Assembly: GCA_964513745.1 (NCBI GenBank)
Contig: CAZEOK010000001.1
Coordinates: forward strand, 1-64,000
Direction: 5' to 3'
From: DATDCY01 sp964513745
Lineage (GTDB): Bacteria > JAUVQV01 > DATDCY01
Length of the DNA stretch: 64,000 nt
Position 1 is the first letter of the stretch, and each line of letters begins with the position of its first letter. A program made the position numbers and the translations under genes. This document shows positions 53,347-63,621 of the stretch, in pieces. The notes beneath the pieces are model-generated. The model searched no databases and was not told where the DNA came from. It saw nothing but the letters and a program-made list of their open reading frames with translations.

Positions 53347-54146
53347 CGCACTCTGCCGTTCCAGCACTCCGACCGATAGCGGTCCGTCTCCAACTCCCGG
53401 GAATCAAGCTCCTCCGCGCCGCTGGGCTCCCCGGGGACGAAGCGGACCCCCCAGGCGGCGGCGCACCCGTCGACGACCGCGGCGGCAAGCGCCTCTGGAG
53501 TCGGGCAGGGGTGCAGGACCTCTGCCAATCCGGTCATGCCTGCCACGCTGTCTTTGCCGTTGCAGCCGCGCAGTACCGTCTCGAGAAGCGCTCCGTGACT
53601 CTCGAGGAGAATCGAGCCGTGCTGGAGAAACGCGTCCTTCTCGCGGCGCTGGGCGCTGCCGACAAGCTTGCGGCCGTCGATTTCGATCTCGCTGCGGGCA
53701 GTGGTCGCGAAGCAACCCGGATGGCGTGACGGTCGCGGCGATTCGCGCGCCCCCGGAGACGACATCGCGGCCCCGAGACCGAGCCGTCGCAGACCATCGA
53801 GAAGCCCCGCCGCGATTCGCCGGTACGCCTGCTCGAGCCCCGTACCGAAACCGGGTTGCCCCGCGGGCGCCGAGACGCTGTAGGTCACCTCGGCATCATG
53901 TAGCACCGCCCGCCCGCCCGTGACGCGGCGGATGACATCGATACCGCGTACCCGGCAGGCGGTGCGATCCACGTCGCGCTCCCGATTCTGCGTGTAGCCG
54001 ATCGTGAGCGTGGGCGACGACCAGCGGTAGAGCCGCAGGGTCGGCGGGCTGCGCCGCGCGCGGACGGACCGGAAGATCGCCTCGTCGAGGGCGAGGTTCC
54101 GGTGGCCGGGACCGGCCCCGCTGACGATGAGCCTCCACTCGCCCAC
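53343..54146 (-). CDS. LipM-like octanoyltransferase (biotin/lipoate ligase family)
   Basis: 267 residues from GTG 54146. Family motifs IRRVTGGRAVLHDAEVTYS (GGR instead of the usual GGG) and IEIDGRKLVGSAQRR, with Lys160, then HPGCFATTARSE with Cys145. That cysteine aligns, from memory, with the catalytic cysteine of LipM, which moves octanoyl groups from ACP onto GcvH. The adjacent gcvH gene fits this. It is less consistent with an ATP-dependent LplA ligase, which uses no such cysteine, but that is not excluded. Confidence 0.75.
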   Translation of the reverse strand: MGEWRLIVSGAGPGHRNLALDEAIFRSVRARRSPPTLRLYRWSSPTLTIGYTQNRERDVDRTACRVRGIDVIRRVTGGRAVLHDAEVTYSVSAPAGQPGFGTGLEQAYRRIAAGLLDGLRRLGLGAAMSSPGARESPRPSRHPGCFATTARSEIEIDGRKLVGSAQRREKDAFLQHGSILLESHGALLETVLRGCNGKDSVAGMTGLAEVLHPCPTPEALAAAVVDGCAAAWGVRFVPGEPSGAEELDSRELETDRYRSECWNGRVR

Positions 54147-54154
54147 GCGCGACC

Positions 54155-54544
54155 CTAGGTGCCGACCTCTCCGACGTACGCCTCGTACTGCTCTGCGCTG
54201 AGCAGCGCCGCCAACTCCTCCGGTTTCCCGAGAGCGACCGCGATCATCCACCCCTCGCCGTAAGGATCCTTGTTGACGATCTCCGGTGTCGTCGCCAGGG
54301 TCTCGTTGACCCGGGCCACCAGGCCGCTCACCGGCGAGTGAAGATCCGAGACGGACTTGACCGACTCGACGACCCCGAAGGGCCTGTCCCGCGACAGCGC
54401 CGCGCCGACTCGCGGCGTCTCGACGAAGACGATGTCGCCAAGCTCTTTCTGCGCGTGGTCGGTGATGCCGACGAGCGCCTCGGCGCCCGCGCTGCGGACC
54501 CAGAGGTGCTCTTTCGTGTACTTGAGTTCGGTTGGAAACCGCAT
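54155..54544 (-). CDS. gcvH: glycine cleavage H-protein
   Basis: 129 residues from ATG 54544, with GGAGGAGG five bases upstream. Carrier of the lipoyl group; the lipoyl lysine is K63 in VVESVKSVSDLHSPVSG, and the rest of the domain (YTKEHLWVRSAG, GWMIAVALG) is complete. No other glycine cleavage gene is in the window. It may instead be the scaffold on which lipoate is assembled, as in the GcvH-LipM route of Bacillus. A 187-base gap separates it from accC. Confidence 0.92.
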   Translation of the reverse strand: MRFPTELKYTKEHLWVRSAGAEALVGITDHAQKELGDIVFVETPRVGAALSRDRPFGVVESVKSVSDLHSPVSGLVARVNETLATTPEIVNKDPYGEGWMIAVALGKPEELAALLSAEQYEAYVGEVGT

Positions 54545-54731
54545 CGTCGCCTCCTCCGCCATCGAGCATCCCAGTTCCGGACGCGGGGCAATCCCGCTCC
54601 GCGTCGCCACCGCGGCAGGGGAGGATTTCAATCCCTCCCGCTGCGCTCGGCAGGACATGCTTCAGCCCCCCCTGCGTCCATTGCGAAGCGCGGATCGGGG
54701 ATGACGATCGGCCGGGGGACCGCCGGGAGGT

Positions 54732-56072
<1,341 letters not shown>

Positions 56073-56089
56073 TGCGCGCGCCGGGGAGA

Positions 56090-56566
56090 CTAGTCGGCCT
56101 TTTCGATCTCGAAGAGAGGCTCGCCGAACTCCACCGGGCGCCCGTCCTCGACGAGCACGGCCCGCACGATCCCCGGCTGCTCGGCCTCGATCTGGTTCAT
56201 CAGCTTCATGGCCTCGATGATGCACAGCACCTGGCCCTTGCGAACGCGGGCGCCAACTTCGACGAAGGGGGCGGCGTCGGGCCCCGGCGCCCGGTAGAAG
56301 CGTCCGACGAGCGGTGCGCGCAGGAGCGTCACATTCTCCGGCAACTGTGGCTCGACCTTCGCGGTCGCGGCTGGAGCAAGCGCCGACGCAGGCAGAGATA
56401 CTGCGGCCGCCGGCACCAGGGGCACCGGGGGGGCTGAGGCGTTAACTCCTCCTTCCCGACGCACGCGAATACGGGCGCCAGCTCGCTCGACTTCGACCTC
56501 GACCACATCCGTTCCGGCGATCAGTTCGATCAGGTCTTTTACATCCTTGATGTTCATCATCGTCAT
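56090..56566 (-). CDS. accB: acetyl-CoA carboxylase, biotin carboxyl carrier protein
   Basis: 158 residues. N-terminal helix (IKDVKDLIELIAGTDVVEVEVERAG), Ala/Pro linker, then the biotinyl domain with EAMKLMN and biotin lysine K121. A protruding thumb (APGPDAAPFVEVG) is present as in AccB. ATG 56566 is followed by two further methionines. It precedes accC and follows the M24 peptidase. In Geobacter-like genomes efp often lies between the peptidase and accB; here there is none. Confidence 0.95.
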   Translation of the reverse strand: MTMMNIKDVKDLIELIAGTDVVEVEVERAGARIRVRREGGVNASAPPVPLVPAAAVSLPASALAPAATAKVEPQLPENVTLLRAPLVGRFYRAPGPDAAPFVEVGARVRKGQVLCIIEAMKLMNQIEAEQPGIVRAVLVEDGRPVEFGEPLFEIEKAD

Positions 56567-56587
56567 GCCCTCGTGCTGACCTCTCCC

Positions 56588-57670
56588 CTAGCGATCCAGG
56601 AGCTTGGGAACCCCGCGGCTCATGATCTCCCGCCCGGTTGCTGTCACCAATACCATATCCTCGATCCTCACTCCACCGAATTTTTCGATATAGATTCCTG
56701 GCTCTACGGTGACAACCATGCCGGGGCGCAAGATATCCCCACTTCGGGGCGACAGTGTCGGCTGTTCATGGACCTCCAACCCCACCCCATGCCCCGTCCC
56801 GTGACCGAAGTTCTTGCCGTGGCCGGCTCGCTCAATGACTCCCCTGGCTGCAGCATCGACATCGCTCGCCTTCACACCCGGACTGATCGCAGATATCGCT
56901 GCGCGCTGTGCTTCAACCACGGTCCGATACATTTCTGCTGACGACGTCCCCCACTTACGCGGCGAAAAAGTCCGGGTTATGTCGCAACAATACCCATTTA
57001 ATCGTACTCCAAAGTCAATTACAACAAGTTCGCCCCCACCAATGACTTTCCTGGTTGGTAAACCGTGAGGCAGAGCTGCCCGCGGTCCGGAAGCAACGAT
57101 CGTCGGGAATGACTCGTCGTCACCGCCCTCTGCCCGGATTGCCGCCTGGAACCGGGCGGCGACCGCGACTTCTTGTTTCCCGGCCAGTCTGTGCGTGTTT
57201 CCGGAAAGTGCTCGTGCGGCAATCGCGAGGGCCCGTCGAATGACGGCGATTTCGCCCGGATCCTTGATGGCGCGCAGTCCCTCGATCGCACCGCGCAACG
57301 GGAAGAACTCCACCCCTGGCATGGCGGCCACAAGGTCGGTGTGGGCCGCAACGGTCATCTTGTCGGACTCGAAACCAAGTCGGGAGACCCGGGCGTGCCG
57401 CACCGCCGCGGCAATCGCCTCTACGGGCCCCCCCGAGTACTCGAAAAGCCGTGCACAGCGCACTTCCTGACGGCTCTGGGCCCGATAACGGAAGTCGGAG
57501 AAAAAAACCGCATCGCGGGCCGAGACCAGCAGCGAGCCCGCCGATCCGCTGAAGCCGCAGAGCCAGCGAACGTTCGGCAGGTGCGTGACCAGAATGGCGG
57601 AGGGGCCCCGACGCCCGAGGGACGAGCGCAGACGGGAGATACGCCCCGGGTAAGGGCCGGGGTTGCTCAC
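56588..57670 (-). CDS. M24 family aminopeptidase P-type peptidase
   Basis: 360 residues. Creatinase-like N-terminal half, then the pita-bread domain with its metal ligands: VIDFGVRLNGYCCDITRT (two Asp), GHGTGHGVGLEVHEQP (His), TVEPGIYIE (Glu) and GGVRIEDMVLV (Glu). It removes N-terminal residues before proline. The start is a GTG at 57670 that overlaps the aroQ stop (GTGA). The 3' half (about 56.6-57.05 kb) is clearly less GC-rich than its surroundings. Confidence 0.92.
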   Translation of the reverse strand: MSNPGPYPGRISRLRSSLGRRGPSAILVTHLPNVRWLCGFSGSAGSLLVSARDAVFFSDFRYRAQSRQEVRCARLFEYSGGPVEAIAAAVRHARVSRLGFESDKMTVAAHTDLVAAMPGVEFFPLRGAIEGLRAIKDPGEIAVIRRALAIAARALSGNTHRLAGKQEVAVAARFQAAIRAEGGDDESFPTIVASGPRAALPHGLPTRKVIGGGELVVIDFGVRLNGYCCDITRTFSPRKWGTSSAEMYRTVVEAQRAAISAISPGVKASDVDAAARGVIERAGHGKNFGHGTGHGVGLEVHEQPTLSPRSGDILRPGMVVTVEPGIYIEKFGGVRIEDMVLVTATGREIMSRGVPKLLDR

Positions 57671-58101
57671 GAGGCCAGGAGCGAGGCCACGGCCCTCAGG
57701 GCGAGCAGGTAGCCCTCGGCTCCGAATCCGGCGATGACCCCGCGGCAGGAGGGCGCAGTGAGCGAGATGTGCCGAAACTCCTCACGGGCGTGGATGTTCG
57801 AGAGGTGCACCTCGACCGCGGGCAGGCCGACTGCCGCAAGCGCGTCGCGCAGGGCGATACTGGTGTGCGTGTAGGCCGCCGGATTGATGACGAGCGCCGC
57901 CGCCCGACCCGCAGCCGACTGCACGGCATCGACGAGCACACCCTCGCTGTTGGATTGCACGCACTCGACATCCAGCCCGAGCTCGCGGCCGAGCACCTTC
58001 ATCCGGGCCTCGATCTCGGCCAGCGTCGTGTGGCCGTAAACCCCCGGCTCGCGCTTGCCCAGGAGGTTGAGGTTGGGCCCATTGATGAGCAGGACTTTCA
58101 T
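57667..58101 (-). CDS. aroQ: 3-dehydroquinate dehydratase type II
   Basis: 144 residues, the usual size of the dodecameric type II enzyme. INGPNLNLLGKREPGVYG carries the active-site Arg and Tyr. SNSEGVLVDAV holds the loop contacts, NPAAYTHTSIALRDAL the Asn/His region, and HLSNIHAREEFRH the catalytic His. It converts 3-dehydroquinate to dehydroshikimate, linking to aroB and aroK in this window. It is coupled to the peptidase by a GTGA overlap. Confidence 0.96.
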   Translation of the reverse strand: MKVLLINGPNLNLLGKREPGVYGHTTLAEIEARMKVLGRELGLDVECVQSNSEGVLVDAVQSAAGRAAALVINPAAYTHTSIALRDALAAVGLPAVEVHLSNIHAREEFRHISLTAPSCRGVIAGFGAEGYLLALRAVASLLAS

Positions 58102-58115
58102 TGCCGTCGCCGTTG

Positions 58116-58475
58116 CTAGGCGAACTCGTTCGCCAGCGCGTGTGCCGCCCGGCGCAACTCGTACCGCCCACGGCCGACGAGCGCTGTCGGCGCCATGAAC
58201 AGGAGCAGGTAGTAGCCCGGCCCGATCAATCGCAGCAGCGCCAGGCGTCCGCGGTTGGCGACCAGCATCTCCTCGAGCTCGTCGGCGCCCACCGCCATCG
58301 TCCCACGGCGCATCTCGCGTGCCGCACCGGCGAACTCGGCGCTCGCCAGCTCCAGATCAACGGCAGGATCGACGGCGTGGCGCTCGACGATAATCCCGTC
58401 TTCCGCGAGGATCACGGCCCCGAGGGCCCCGTCGGTGCGGGCACAGATCCTCTCCAGCTCCTCCCGAAAATTCAT
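58116..58475 (-). CDS. Roadblock/LC7-like protein
   Basis: 119 residues. The pattern of a short helix, beta-strands with AVILAEDGIIVERH, a central EEMLVANRGRLALLRLIGPGYYLLLFMAP and a final helix fits the Roadblock/LC7 fold of MglB-type GTPase-activating proteins. No Ras-like GTPase is in the window, and similarity is by pattern only. The ATG at 58475 overlaps the stop of the TPR gene upstream (ATGA), which suggests that the two products work together. Confidence 0.7.
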   Translation of the reverse strand: MNFREELERICARTDGALGAVILAEDGIIVERHAVDPAVDLELASAEFAGAAREMRRGTMAVGADELEEMLVANRGRLALLRLIGPGYYLLLFMAPTALVGRGRYELRRAAHALANEFA

Positions 58476-60364
58476 TGCGGACGTCCTCCCTTGAAGGCTT
58501 CGAGCAGAGCCTGCAGTTTATTGATCCTCTCGTCCGGGCTCGCGGTCCCCGCCGCTTCCAGCGCTCTCTCTTGCGCCGCGGCCACTTCAGCGACCACCTC
58601 CGGGGACGTCGCCGGGGCCGGCGGCGGCGCAGCCGGTCGCTCTTCCGCAATCCCGGCCCGCTCGAGAGCAGTCACCCGCTCGAGCTTCCTGCGCAGCTCC
58701 TCGTCGTCGGGACGTTGTGCGATCAGCCGCTGGTAGATCTCCGCCGCGCGCCCGTAGAAGCCCTGATCGACGTAGATCGTAGCCAGCGTTTCGGTGTCGA
58801 AGACACCTCGTCCGGGCGGCTCACCGGCCGGGGACGCCTCCGCCGGCGCTATTTCCTCGATTTCTTCCCCGACGAGATCGTGCGCCATCTCCTGTGCCAG
58901 ATCGAGCGGCGGAATCTCGTCGTCGAGGCTCACCGTCTGCTCGACCTCACCCCACGAGGTGACGGCCTGCGAAGCTGCCTCGGCCATGGGGGCGGCCTCC
59001 GTCCCGGGCGGGGCGGTCGATCCGGAGGGCGGCGGCTCATACTCCTCCTGCGGCCCAAACTCCAGCTCCCGGGTCAGATCGATCCGCGGCAACTCCTCGT
59101 CCAGATTCAGGAGGGGAGCCTCGGCGACCTCCGGGACGGACACGTCGGAAGGGGTGAAGGCGGTGGTTTCTATTTCGAGCTCCCTCGGACCTGCGCTTTC
59201 ACCGCGACCCGCCCTTGCCGGAACAGGGGCGGCGCGAATGCCTGGCGCGCGGGTGAACATCTCGAATGGCGATTCGAGGACCGGCTCCGCCGCGGTCTGT
59301 ACCGGCTCCGCCGCCGCGGACTCGAGATCTATTTCTCCAAACGCGACCTGCTCCCCCTTGATCGACTGAGGCGGAACGCCGCGTTTTGGCCGCCCGAAGA
59401 CTTCGAACGGCGACTCCTCCTCGGGCGTCGCAACTTCACCTGGCGTCGGGGTCGGAGTCGTCGGGGTCTGGGTCGCTCCCCACGGGACGCGAGTGAAAAC
59501 CTCTAGCTCCAAACCGCCGTCAGACGCCGGAGACGTGGCAGACGGGGATAGTTCAGCTGGCGACGTGGCGATAGGTTGGGCAGGCTCCCCGGGGGGAGGG
59601 GCTACCGCTTCCGGGGTCACCAGCTGCGCCACCGGTTCACCGAGATCCAACGGTTCTTCGATGACAAACCCGGCGGTCGACAAATCCGCGGGAAGGCCGG
59701 CTGGCTGAGATGGCGGGAAGTGAGGCGTCAACTCGCCGGGCAGATCCCCGGATTGCATTTCGAGGTCTTCCAGCGGCTGGATCTCGTCGATCGGGAGTGG
59801 TTCGAACGAAAGGGCTGGTGGCGCCACGGATTGCGAGACAGGTGGCAGTGCCACCGCGACCTGGGGAACGAGTCCCGGCTGCGCACTCGGCGGCGTGGGC
59901 GCGGGAGCAGCCGCGGGTGTTGGCGCCCTCGGGGATTCCCCGCCGACCCGTGCGACGAACTGTTGCGCCTCCTGGTCCCGGGGATCCAGGAGCAGCACCA
60001 TCTTGAAGGCCTTCTCGGCCATCGGCAGATCGTTCTGATTGTAGGCGATCTGGCCAAGTACCTTGTGGGCGACGATGTTGTCGGGAGCGGACTTGACGAC
60101 CTTCTGCATCTCGGCAGCCGCTTCGGCAAACTGCCGCTTGTCGAAATAGGCGCGGCCAAGCGCAACACGGCCCCCGAGGTAGGTTGGGTGGACCTTCAAG
60201 CCCTCGAGAGCCGTCTCGATGGCGTCATCGAGGAGGCCCGCCTTGCGGTAGGCCTCGGCGAGCGGAGCGAAGACCCGCGAGTTCGGATCCTTGGCGAGGA
60301 TATTGAGATACTTCTCTATCTCCGCCGAGGCCGATCCGGGCCCCCGCTCCTTGTCGGCCGCCAT
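58472..60364 (-). CDS. TPR protein with acidic linker (partner of the Roadblock gene)
   Basis: 630 residues. TPRs occupy residues ~15-140 (LAEAYRKAGLLDDAIETALEG, LGRAYFDKRQFAEAAAEMQ, LGQIAYNQNDLPMAEKAFK), then a long disordered acidic Pro/Ala-rich linker, and one C-terminal TPR (YVDQGFYGRAAEIYQRLI). No membrane segment. The same layout is seen in the 999-residue protein at 50.2-53.2 kb, so the two are probably related scaffold proteins. It ends in an ATGA overlap with the Roadblock gene. Confidence 0.78.
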   Translation of the reverse strand: MAADKERGPGSASAEIEKYLNILAKDPNSRVFAPLAEAYRKAGLLDDAIETALEGLKVHPTYLGGRVALGRAYFDKRQFAEAAAEMQKVVKSAPDNIVAHKVLGQIAYNQNDLPMAEKAFKMVLLLDPRDQEAQQFVARVGGESPRAPTPAAAPAPTPPSAQPGLVPQVAVALPPVSQSVAPPALSFEPLPIDEIQPLEDLEMQSGDLPGELTPHFPPSQPAGLPADLSTAGFVIEEPLDLGEPVAQLVTPEAVAPPPGEPAQPIATSPAELSPSATSPASDGGLELEVFTRVPWGATQTPTTPTPTPGEVATPEEESPFEVFGRPKRGVPPQSIKGEQVAFGEIDLESAAAEPVQTAAEPVLESPFEMFTRAPGIRAAPVPARAGRGESAGPRELEIETTAFTPSDVSVPEVAEAPLLNLDEELPRIDLTRELEFGPQEEYEPPPSGSTAPPGTEAAPMAEAASQAVTSWGEVEQTVSLDDEIPPLDLAQEMAHDLVGEEIEEIAPAEASPAGEPPGRGVFDTETLATIYVDQGFYGRAAEIYQRLIAQRPDDEELRRKLERVTALERAGIAEERPAAPPPAPATSPEVVAEVAAAQERALEAAGTASPDERINKLQALLEAFKGGRPQ

Positions 60365-60379
60365 TTCGCGAAATTGCCG

Positions 60380-61222
60380 TTACGGCGGGCAGGTGTGGTT
60401 CACCGTCACCTTGAGCGCGGGTGAAGTCAACGACACGTATTCGGTGTGTTCAAGGCATCGGGCCTTGGTCGTAATCTCGTAGGTTGCGGTCACCTGCGTG
60501 CCACCCATACCTGAAGAGCAGAGACTGCTGATGTCGAACGTGTGATCAACAGCCGCCTCGTTGGCTGTGTCGGCATAAATCCACTCATCCGTGGAACCAT
60601 CGCCCCAGGAGAAGGAATACTGGAGCGAGTGCCCGACATTGCTTTCCGCGCCCTTTGCGAGATAGGTCGTCGCCACACCGGAGGTCGGAGTCGAGTTCCC
60701 GGTCGGGGCGGTCGGCGTCGAGATCATCTCGCTTCCCGTCCCCTGCACCTTGAGATGGAGGTAGGTCGTCGTGCTCGGGCCGCTCCAGGCGGGCGAAGTC
60801 GCAACGACCAGCGTGTAGCTCTCGGCCGGGGTGAAATTGTCGACGTTGACATCGATGGAGAAACTCCCGTCGGCGCCCGTCAGCGTGGGATTGGTAACGA
60901 AGGTGAAGTACGGGATCACATTCCCCTCGGTATCGAGGTAGCTCACGTCTCCTTCGGACGAGGCGAGGATTTGCACCCCTTCCACGGAGTCACCGTTCGC
61001 ATCGCGATAATAACCCACGATCGCCGTCTGGCCGCCCGGTTCCGTGTTGCCGACCGTCGCCGTGATGCTCGATTCGCCGGTATCGCCGTTCTGCCCGCCA
61101 TCTCCGGGGCCGGCTGGGGAGTCGCCGGCGTCGGAGCACCCCCACACCGGCAGGACGATAAGCGCCATTGCCGCCAGCAGCCACCTGAACCGGATGATTC
61201 GTGCCGTCTTCCTGTTTCTCAT
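60380..61222 (-). CDS. lipoprotein with Ig-like and PKD-like domains
   Basis: About 280 residues. Lipoprotein signal MALIVLPVWGC, with the lipidated Cys in the LPVWGC lipobox, then a Gly/Asp-rich linker. The first domain (ITATVGNTEPGGQTAIVGYYRDANGDSVEGVQIL) resembles a bacterial Ig-like (Big_1) fold. The second has FSWGDGSTDEW, a PKD-type signature. It is probably an outer-membrane surface protein. The ATG at 61222 is nine bases from AAGGAG; an ATG at 61228 is closer. Followed by the TPR-Roadblock pair. Function unknown. Confidence 0.72.
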   Translation of the reverse strand: MRNRKTARIIRFRWLLAAMALIVLPVWGCSDAGDSPAGPGDGGQNGDTGESSITATVGNTEPGGQTAIVGYYRDANGDSVEGVQILASSEGDVSYLDTEGNVIPYFTFVTNPTLTGADGSFSIDVNVDNFTPAESYTLVVATSPAWSGPSTTTYLHLKVQGTGSEMISTPTAPTGNSTPTSGVATTYLAKGAESNVGHSLQYSFSWGDGSTDEWIYADTANEAAVDHTFDISSLCSSGMGGTQVTATYEITTKARCLEHTEYVSLTSPALKVTVNHTCPP

Positions 61223-61250
61223 GGTCATCGTCTCCTTGCCCGTCGCACTG

Positions 61251-61856
61251 CTAGCAGCGGTCGTAATCGTCGACGACGAGTGTGATCTCGGCCTCGGTGC
61301 TGACCGACACCTGGAATGCGTCCTCGCCCCAGATGGTGATGGTGGCGCGCAGCGTCAGGCTCTCGCCGTTGCCGATGGTCGAGTAGTGCTCGCGAATGTA
61401 CTCGAGCGTATCCAGATCCATGACCAGCACCGTCATGGTCCCGCTCGCATCCGCCGCAATGCCGACTGATTGGCCGCTCCCGTCGATCGAGGGAATGGAC
61501 ACATCCTTGTTCACGCCGGAGAAGTCGATGCGGTAGCGGCTCATCGTGACATAGGAGTTCGTGCTGGAGCCGGCCGGCGTGTTCGGCGCCGATTCGTTGA
61601 TCATCGTCACCGTGGCGTACGTGTTGGTGAGACCGGACTCATAGTCGTACGTGGTCACACCAGTCTCCGTGTCAGTGGAGGACGAACAGATCGAGAGAAA
61701 GAGGTCCGGCTCGTAGGAATCCGCACTGGCGCTCTGCACGCGGATGTACGACCCCGACGGGTTGCTCCCCCCCTCGAGGGCATTGCCGCAACCGGAAAGC
61801 GGCAGAGCCGACAGAAGGATTGCCGATGCCAGAAGTGTTCCACGATATGGTTTCAT
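61251..61856 (-). CDS. hypothetical lipoprotein
   Basis: 201 residues from ATG 61856, preceded by AAGGGGG. Signal sequence SAILLSALPLSGC with a lipobox (LPLSGC). The mature part is rich in Ser/Thr/Asp and predicted beta-strands, with two further cysteines. I do not recognise a domain. It is 28 bases upstream of the Ig/PKD lipoprotein and 44 bases downstream of aroB, so the two lipoproteins may form an operon. Confidence 0.65.
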   Translation of the reverse strand: MKPYRGTLLASAILLSALPLSGCGNALEGGSNPSGSYIRVQSASADSYEPDLFLSICSSSTDTETGVTTYDYESGLTNTYATVTMINESAPNTPAGSSTNSYVTMSRYRIDFSGVNKDVSIPSIDGSGQSVGIAADASGTMTVLVMDLDTLEYIREHYSTIGNGESLTLRATITIWGEDAFQVSVSTEAEITLVVDDYDRC

Positions 61857-61900
61857 CCTTCCACCCCCTTGCAGGTAAAGGCACCCTCGATACGTTGCGC

Positions 61901-62992
61901 TCAACACAGCACCCCCCGCAGGATCTCCCGGGGGATCTCGTTGTAAAGGTTGGCACTTCCAATCTTTTCTGTCAAGACGAATCTCACCTTTCCGCCGGCG
62001 GCTTTTTTATCGTGGCCCATCGCGGCGATCATGGCGTCCACATCGGGTGAAGGATCGTCCACGGGTAGCCCGGCCCGGCGCAGCAGCGCCTCCTGCCGCG
62101 CGGCGTCCTGCTCGCTGCAGATGCCGAGCCTCAGCGCAAGACGGGCCGCCCGCGCTATCCCCCAACCCACTGCTTCTCCATGGCGATACCTGGTGTACCC
62201 GGTCAAGGTCTCAAGTGCGTGGGCAAAGGTGTGCCCGAGATTGAGCAGACTTCGCCGCCCGCCGGTCTCCCGCTCGTCCTCGGCGACGATTTCGCCCTTG
62301 ATACGGCAGCAGGTTGCAACCGCGCGGTGCAGCGCGTCGGCATCGAGCGCGAGCAATCTTTCGATGTTCGCCTCGAGAAAAGAGAAGAAGTTCTCGTCGA
62401 AGGCGATCCCGGAGCGGATCACCTCGGCCGTGCCCGCGACCAGCTCGCGGCGGGGCAGCGTGCGCAGTGTCGCGAGATCGATGCAGACCGCCGACGGCTG
62501 GTGAAAAGAACCGATCAGGTTCTTGCCCGCCGGATGATCTATGGCGACCTTGCCACCGACGCTGGAGTCAACTTGAGCCAACAGCGTCGTCGGGCACTGC
62601 ACGAAGGGTATCCCGCGTTTGAACGTCGCGGCAGCGAAGCCGGCCAGATCCCCGACGACGCCGCCGCCGAGGGCCACCACCGGCGATGAGCGCTCGAGGC
62701 GATGCTCGACGAACCGATCCCAGAGGCCGGCAAGCTCCGTGACTGATTTCGAGGACTCGCCGTCGGGGATGACCTCCTGGCGGACGTCGAATCCGGCCGC
62801 GGCGAGACTCTCGCGGGCCACGGCCCCGTAGCGATCGAAAACCGGCGGCACCGAGACCAGGGCAACCCGCCCCGACAGCCCGATCGAACGCAGTCTCGCG
62901 CCGAGCGCAGGCAGAATGCCGCAGCCGATCCAGAGCGGATATGCGCGGTCACCGAGCGCAACAGTGACCGTCTCGACAGCTTGGCCGTTCAC
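61901..62992 (-). CDS. aroB: 3-dehydroquinate synthase
   Basis: 363 residues. Makes 3-dehydroquinate from DAHP. It has the NAD-binding GGGVVGDLAGFAAATFKRG loop and the metal-binding region with PTTLLAQVDSSVGGK, then NLIGSFHQP, and ALNLGHTFAHALE (Zn ligand His). The start at 62992 overlaps the aroK stop (ATGA). Length is normal. Confidence 0.97.
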   Translation of the reverse strand: MNGQAVETVTVALGDRAYPLWIGCGILPALGARLRSIGLSGRVALVSVPPVFDRYGAVARESLAAAGFDVRQEVIPDGESSKSVTELAGLWDRFVEHRLERSSPVVALGGGVVGDLAGFAAATFKRGIPFVQCPTTLLAQVDSSVGGKVAIDHPAGKNLIGSFHQPSAVCIDLATLRTLPRRELVAGTAEVIRSGIAFDENFFSFLEANIERLLALDADALHRAVATCCRIKGEIVAEDERETGGRRSLLNLGHTFAHALETLTGYTRYRHGEAVGWGIARAARLALRLGICSEQDAARQEALLRRAGLPVDDPSPDVDAMIAAMGHDKKAAGGKVRFVLTEKIGSANLYNEIPREILRGVLC

Positions 62993-63621
62993 CGGCAGGT
63001 CCCTCCGTGTCGCGATGCCATGTTTCTGGCTCGCACGGCCTGCGCGCGCCGTCCGGCATCCTCGAGCACCTGAATCGCCGCTTCCGCAGCGCCTGCCGGG
63101 GTGAGATCCGCGGTATCGACCCGCAGGCGATAGCGCCGGTAGTCCCGCGCGCGTCTGGCGAGAAGCGCCCTGATCGTGGCCGGCGCCTCCGGTCCGACCA
63201 GCAGCGGACGTGCCGCCGATCGTCCCACGCGCCTGAGGATCACCGCCATTGGAGCCGTCAGCAGCACGACCGGTCCCGTGCCACGCAGCAGCGAGCGATT
63301 GCGCTCGAAGCAGACGACGCCCCCGCCGAGAGCAACCACCCGGCCGCCGTCGGTGACCATGCTCCTGAGAGCGCGGTGCTCGGCATTGCGAAAGCTGCGC
63401 TCGCCTCGCTCCGCGAAGATCGCCGCGACGCTCTGCCCCTGCTCCTTCACGATCGCCTCGTCAAGATCGACCCACGGGACACCGAGAATGCGCGCCATGG
63501 CCTTCGCGGTCGAGGTTTTGCCGGTTCCCATGAACCCGGCAAGGTAGATGTTCTTTCCGGCCGCGATCAGTCGTTCAGCGTTTGCTCGCGAGGCGCTTTT
63601 TAAACGCCTGCCAGTGCTCAC
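62989..63621 (-). CDS. aroK: shikimate kinase
   Basis: Up to about 210 residues. KNIYLAGFMGTGKTS carries the P-loop, DLDEAIV the shikimate-binding Asp, ALGGGVV the GGG motif, and RPLLV the lid arginine. Phosphorylates shikimate. The start is unclear. GTG 63621 and GTG 63630 are in frame but overlap aroC by about 45-55 bases. No ATG precedes the P-loop within the usual 10 residues, so a shorter non-ATG start is possible. It overlaps aroB by ATGA. Confidence 0.88.
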   Translation of the reverse strand: MSTGRRLKSASRANAERLIAAGKNIYLAGFMGTGKTSTAKAMARILGVPWVDLDEAIVKEQGQSVAAIFAERGERSFRNAEHRALRSMVTDGGRVVALGGGVVCFERNRSLLRGTGPVVLLTAPMAVILRRVGRSAARPLLVGPEAPATIRALLARRARDYRRYRLRVDTADLTPAGAAEAAIQVLEDAGRRAQAVRARNMASRHGGTCR

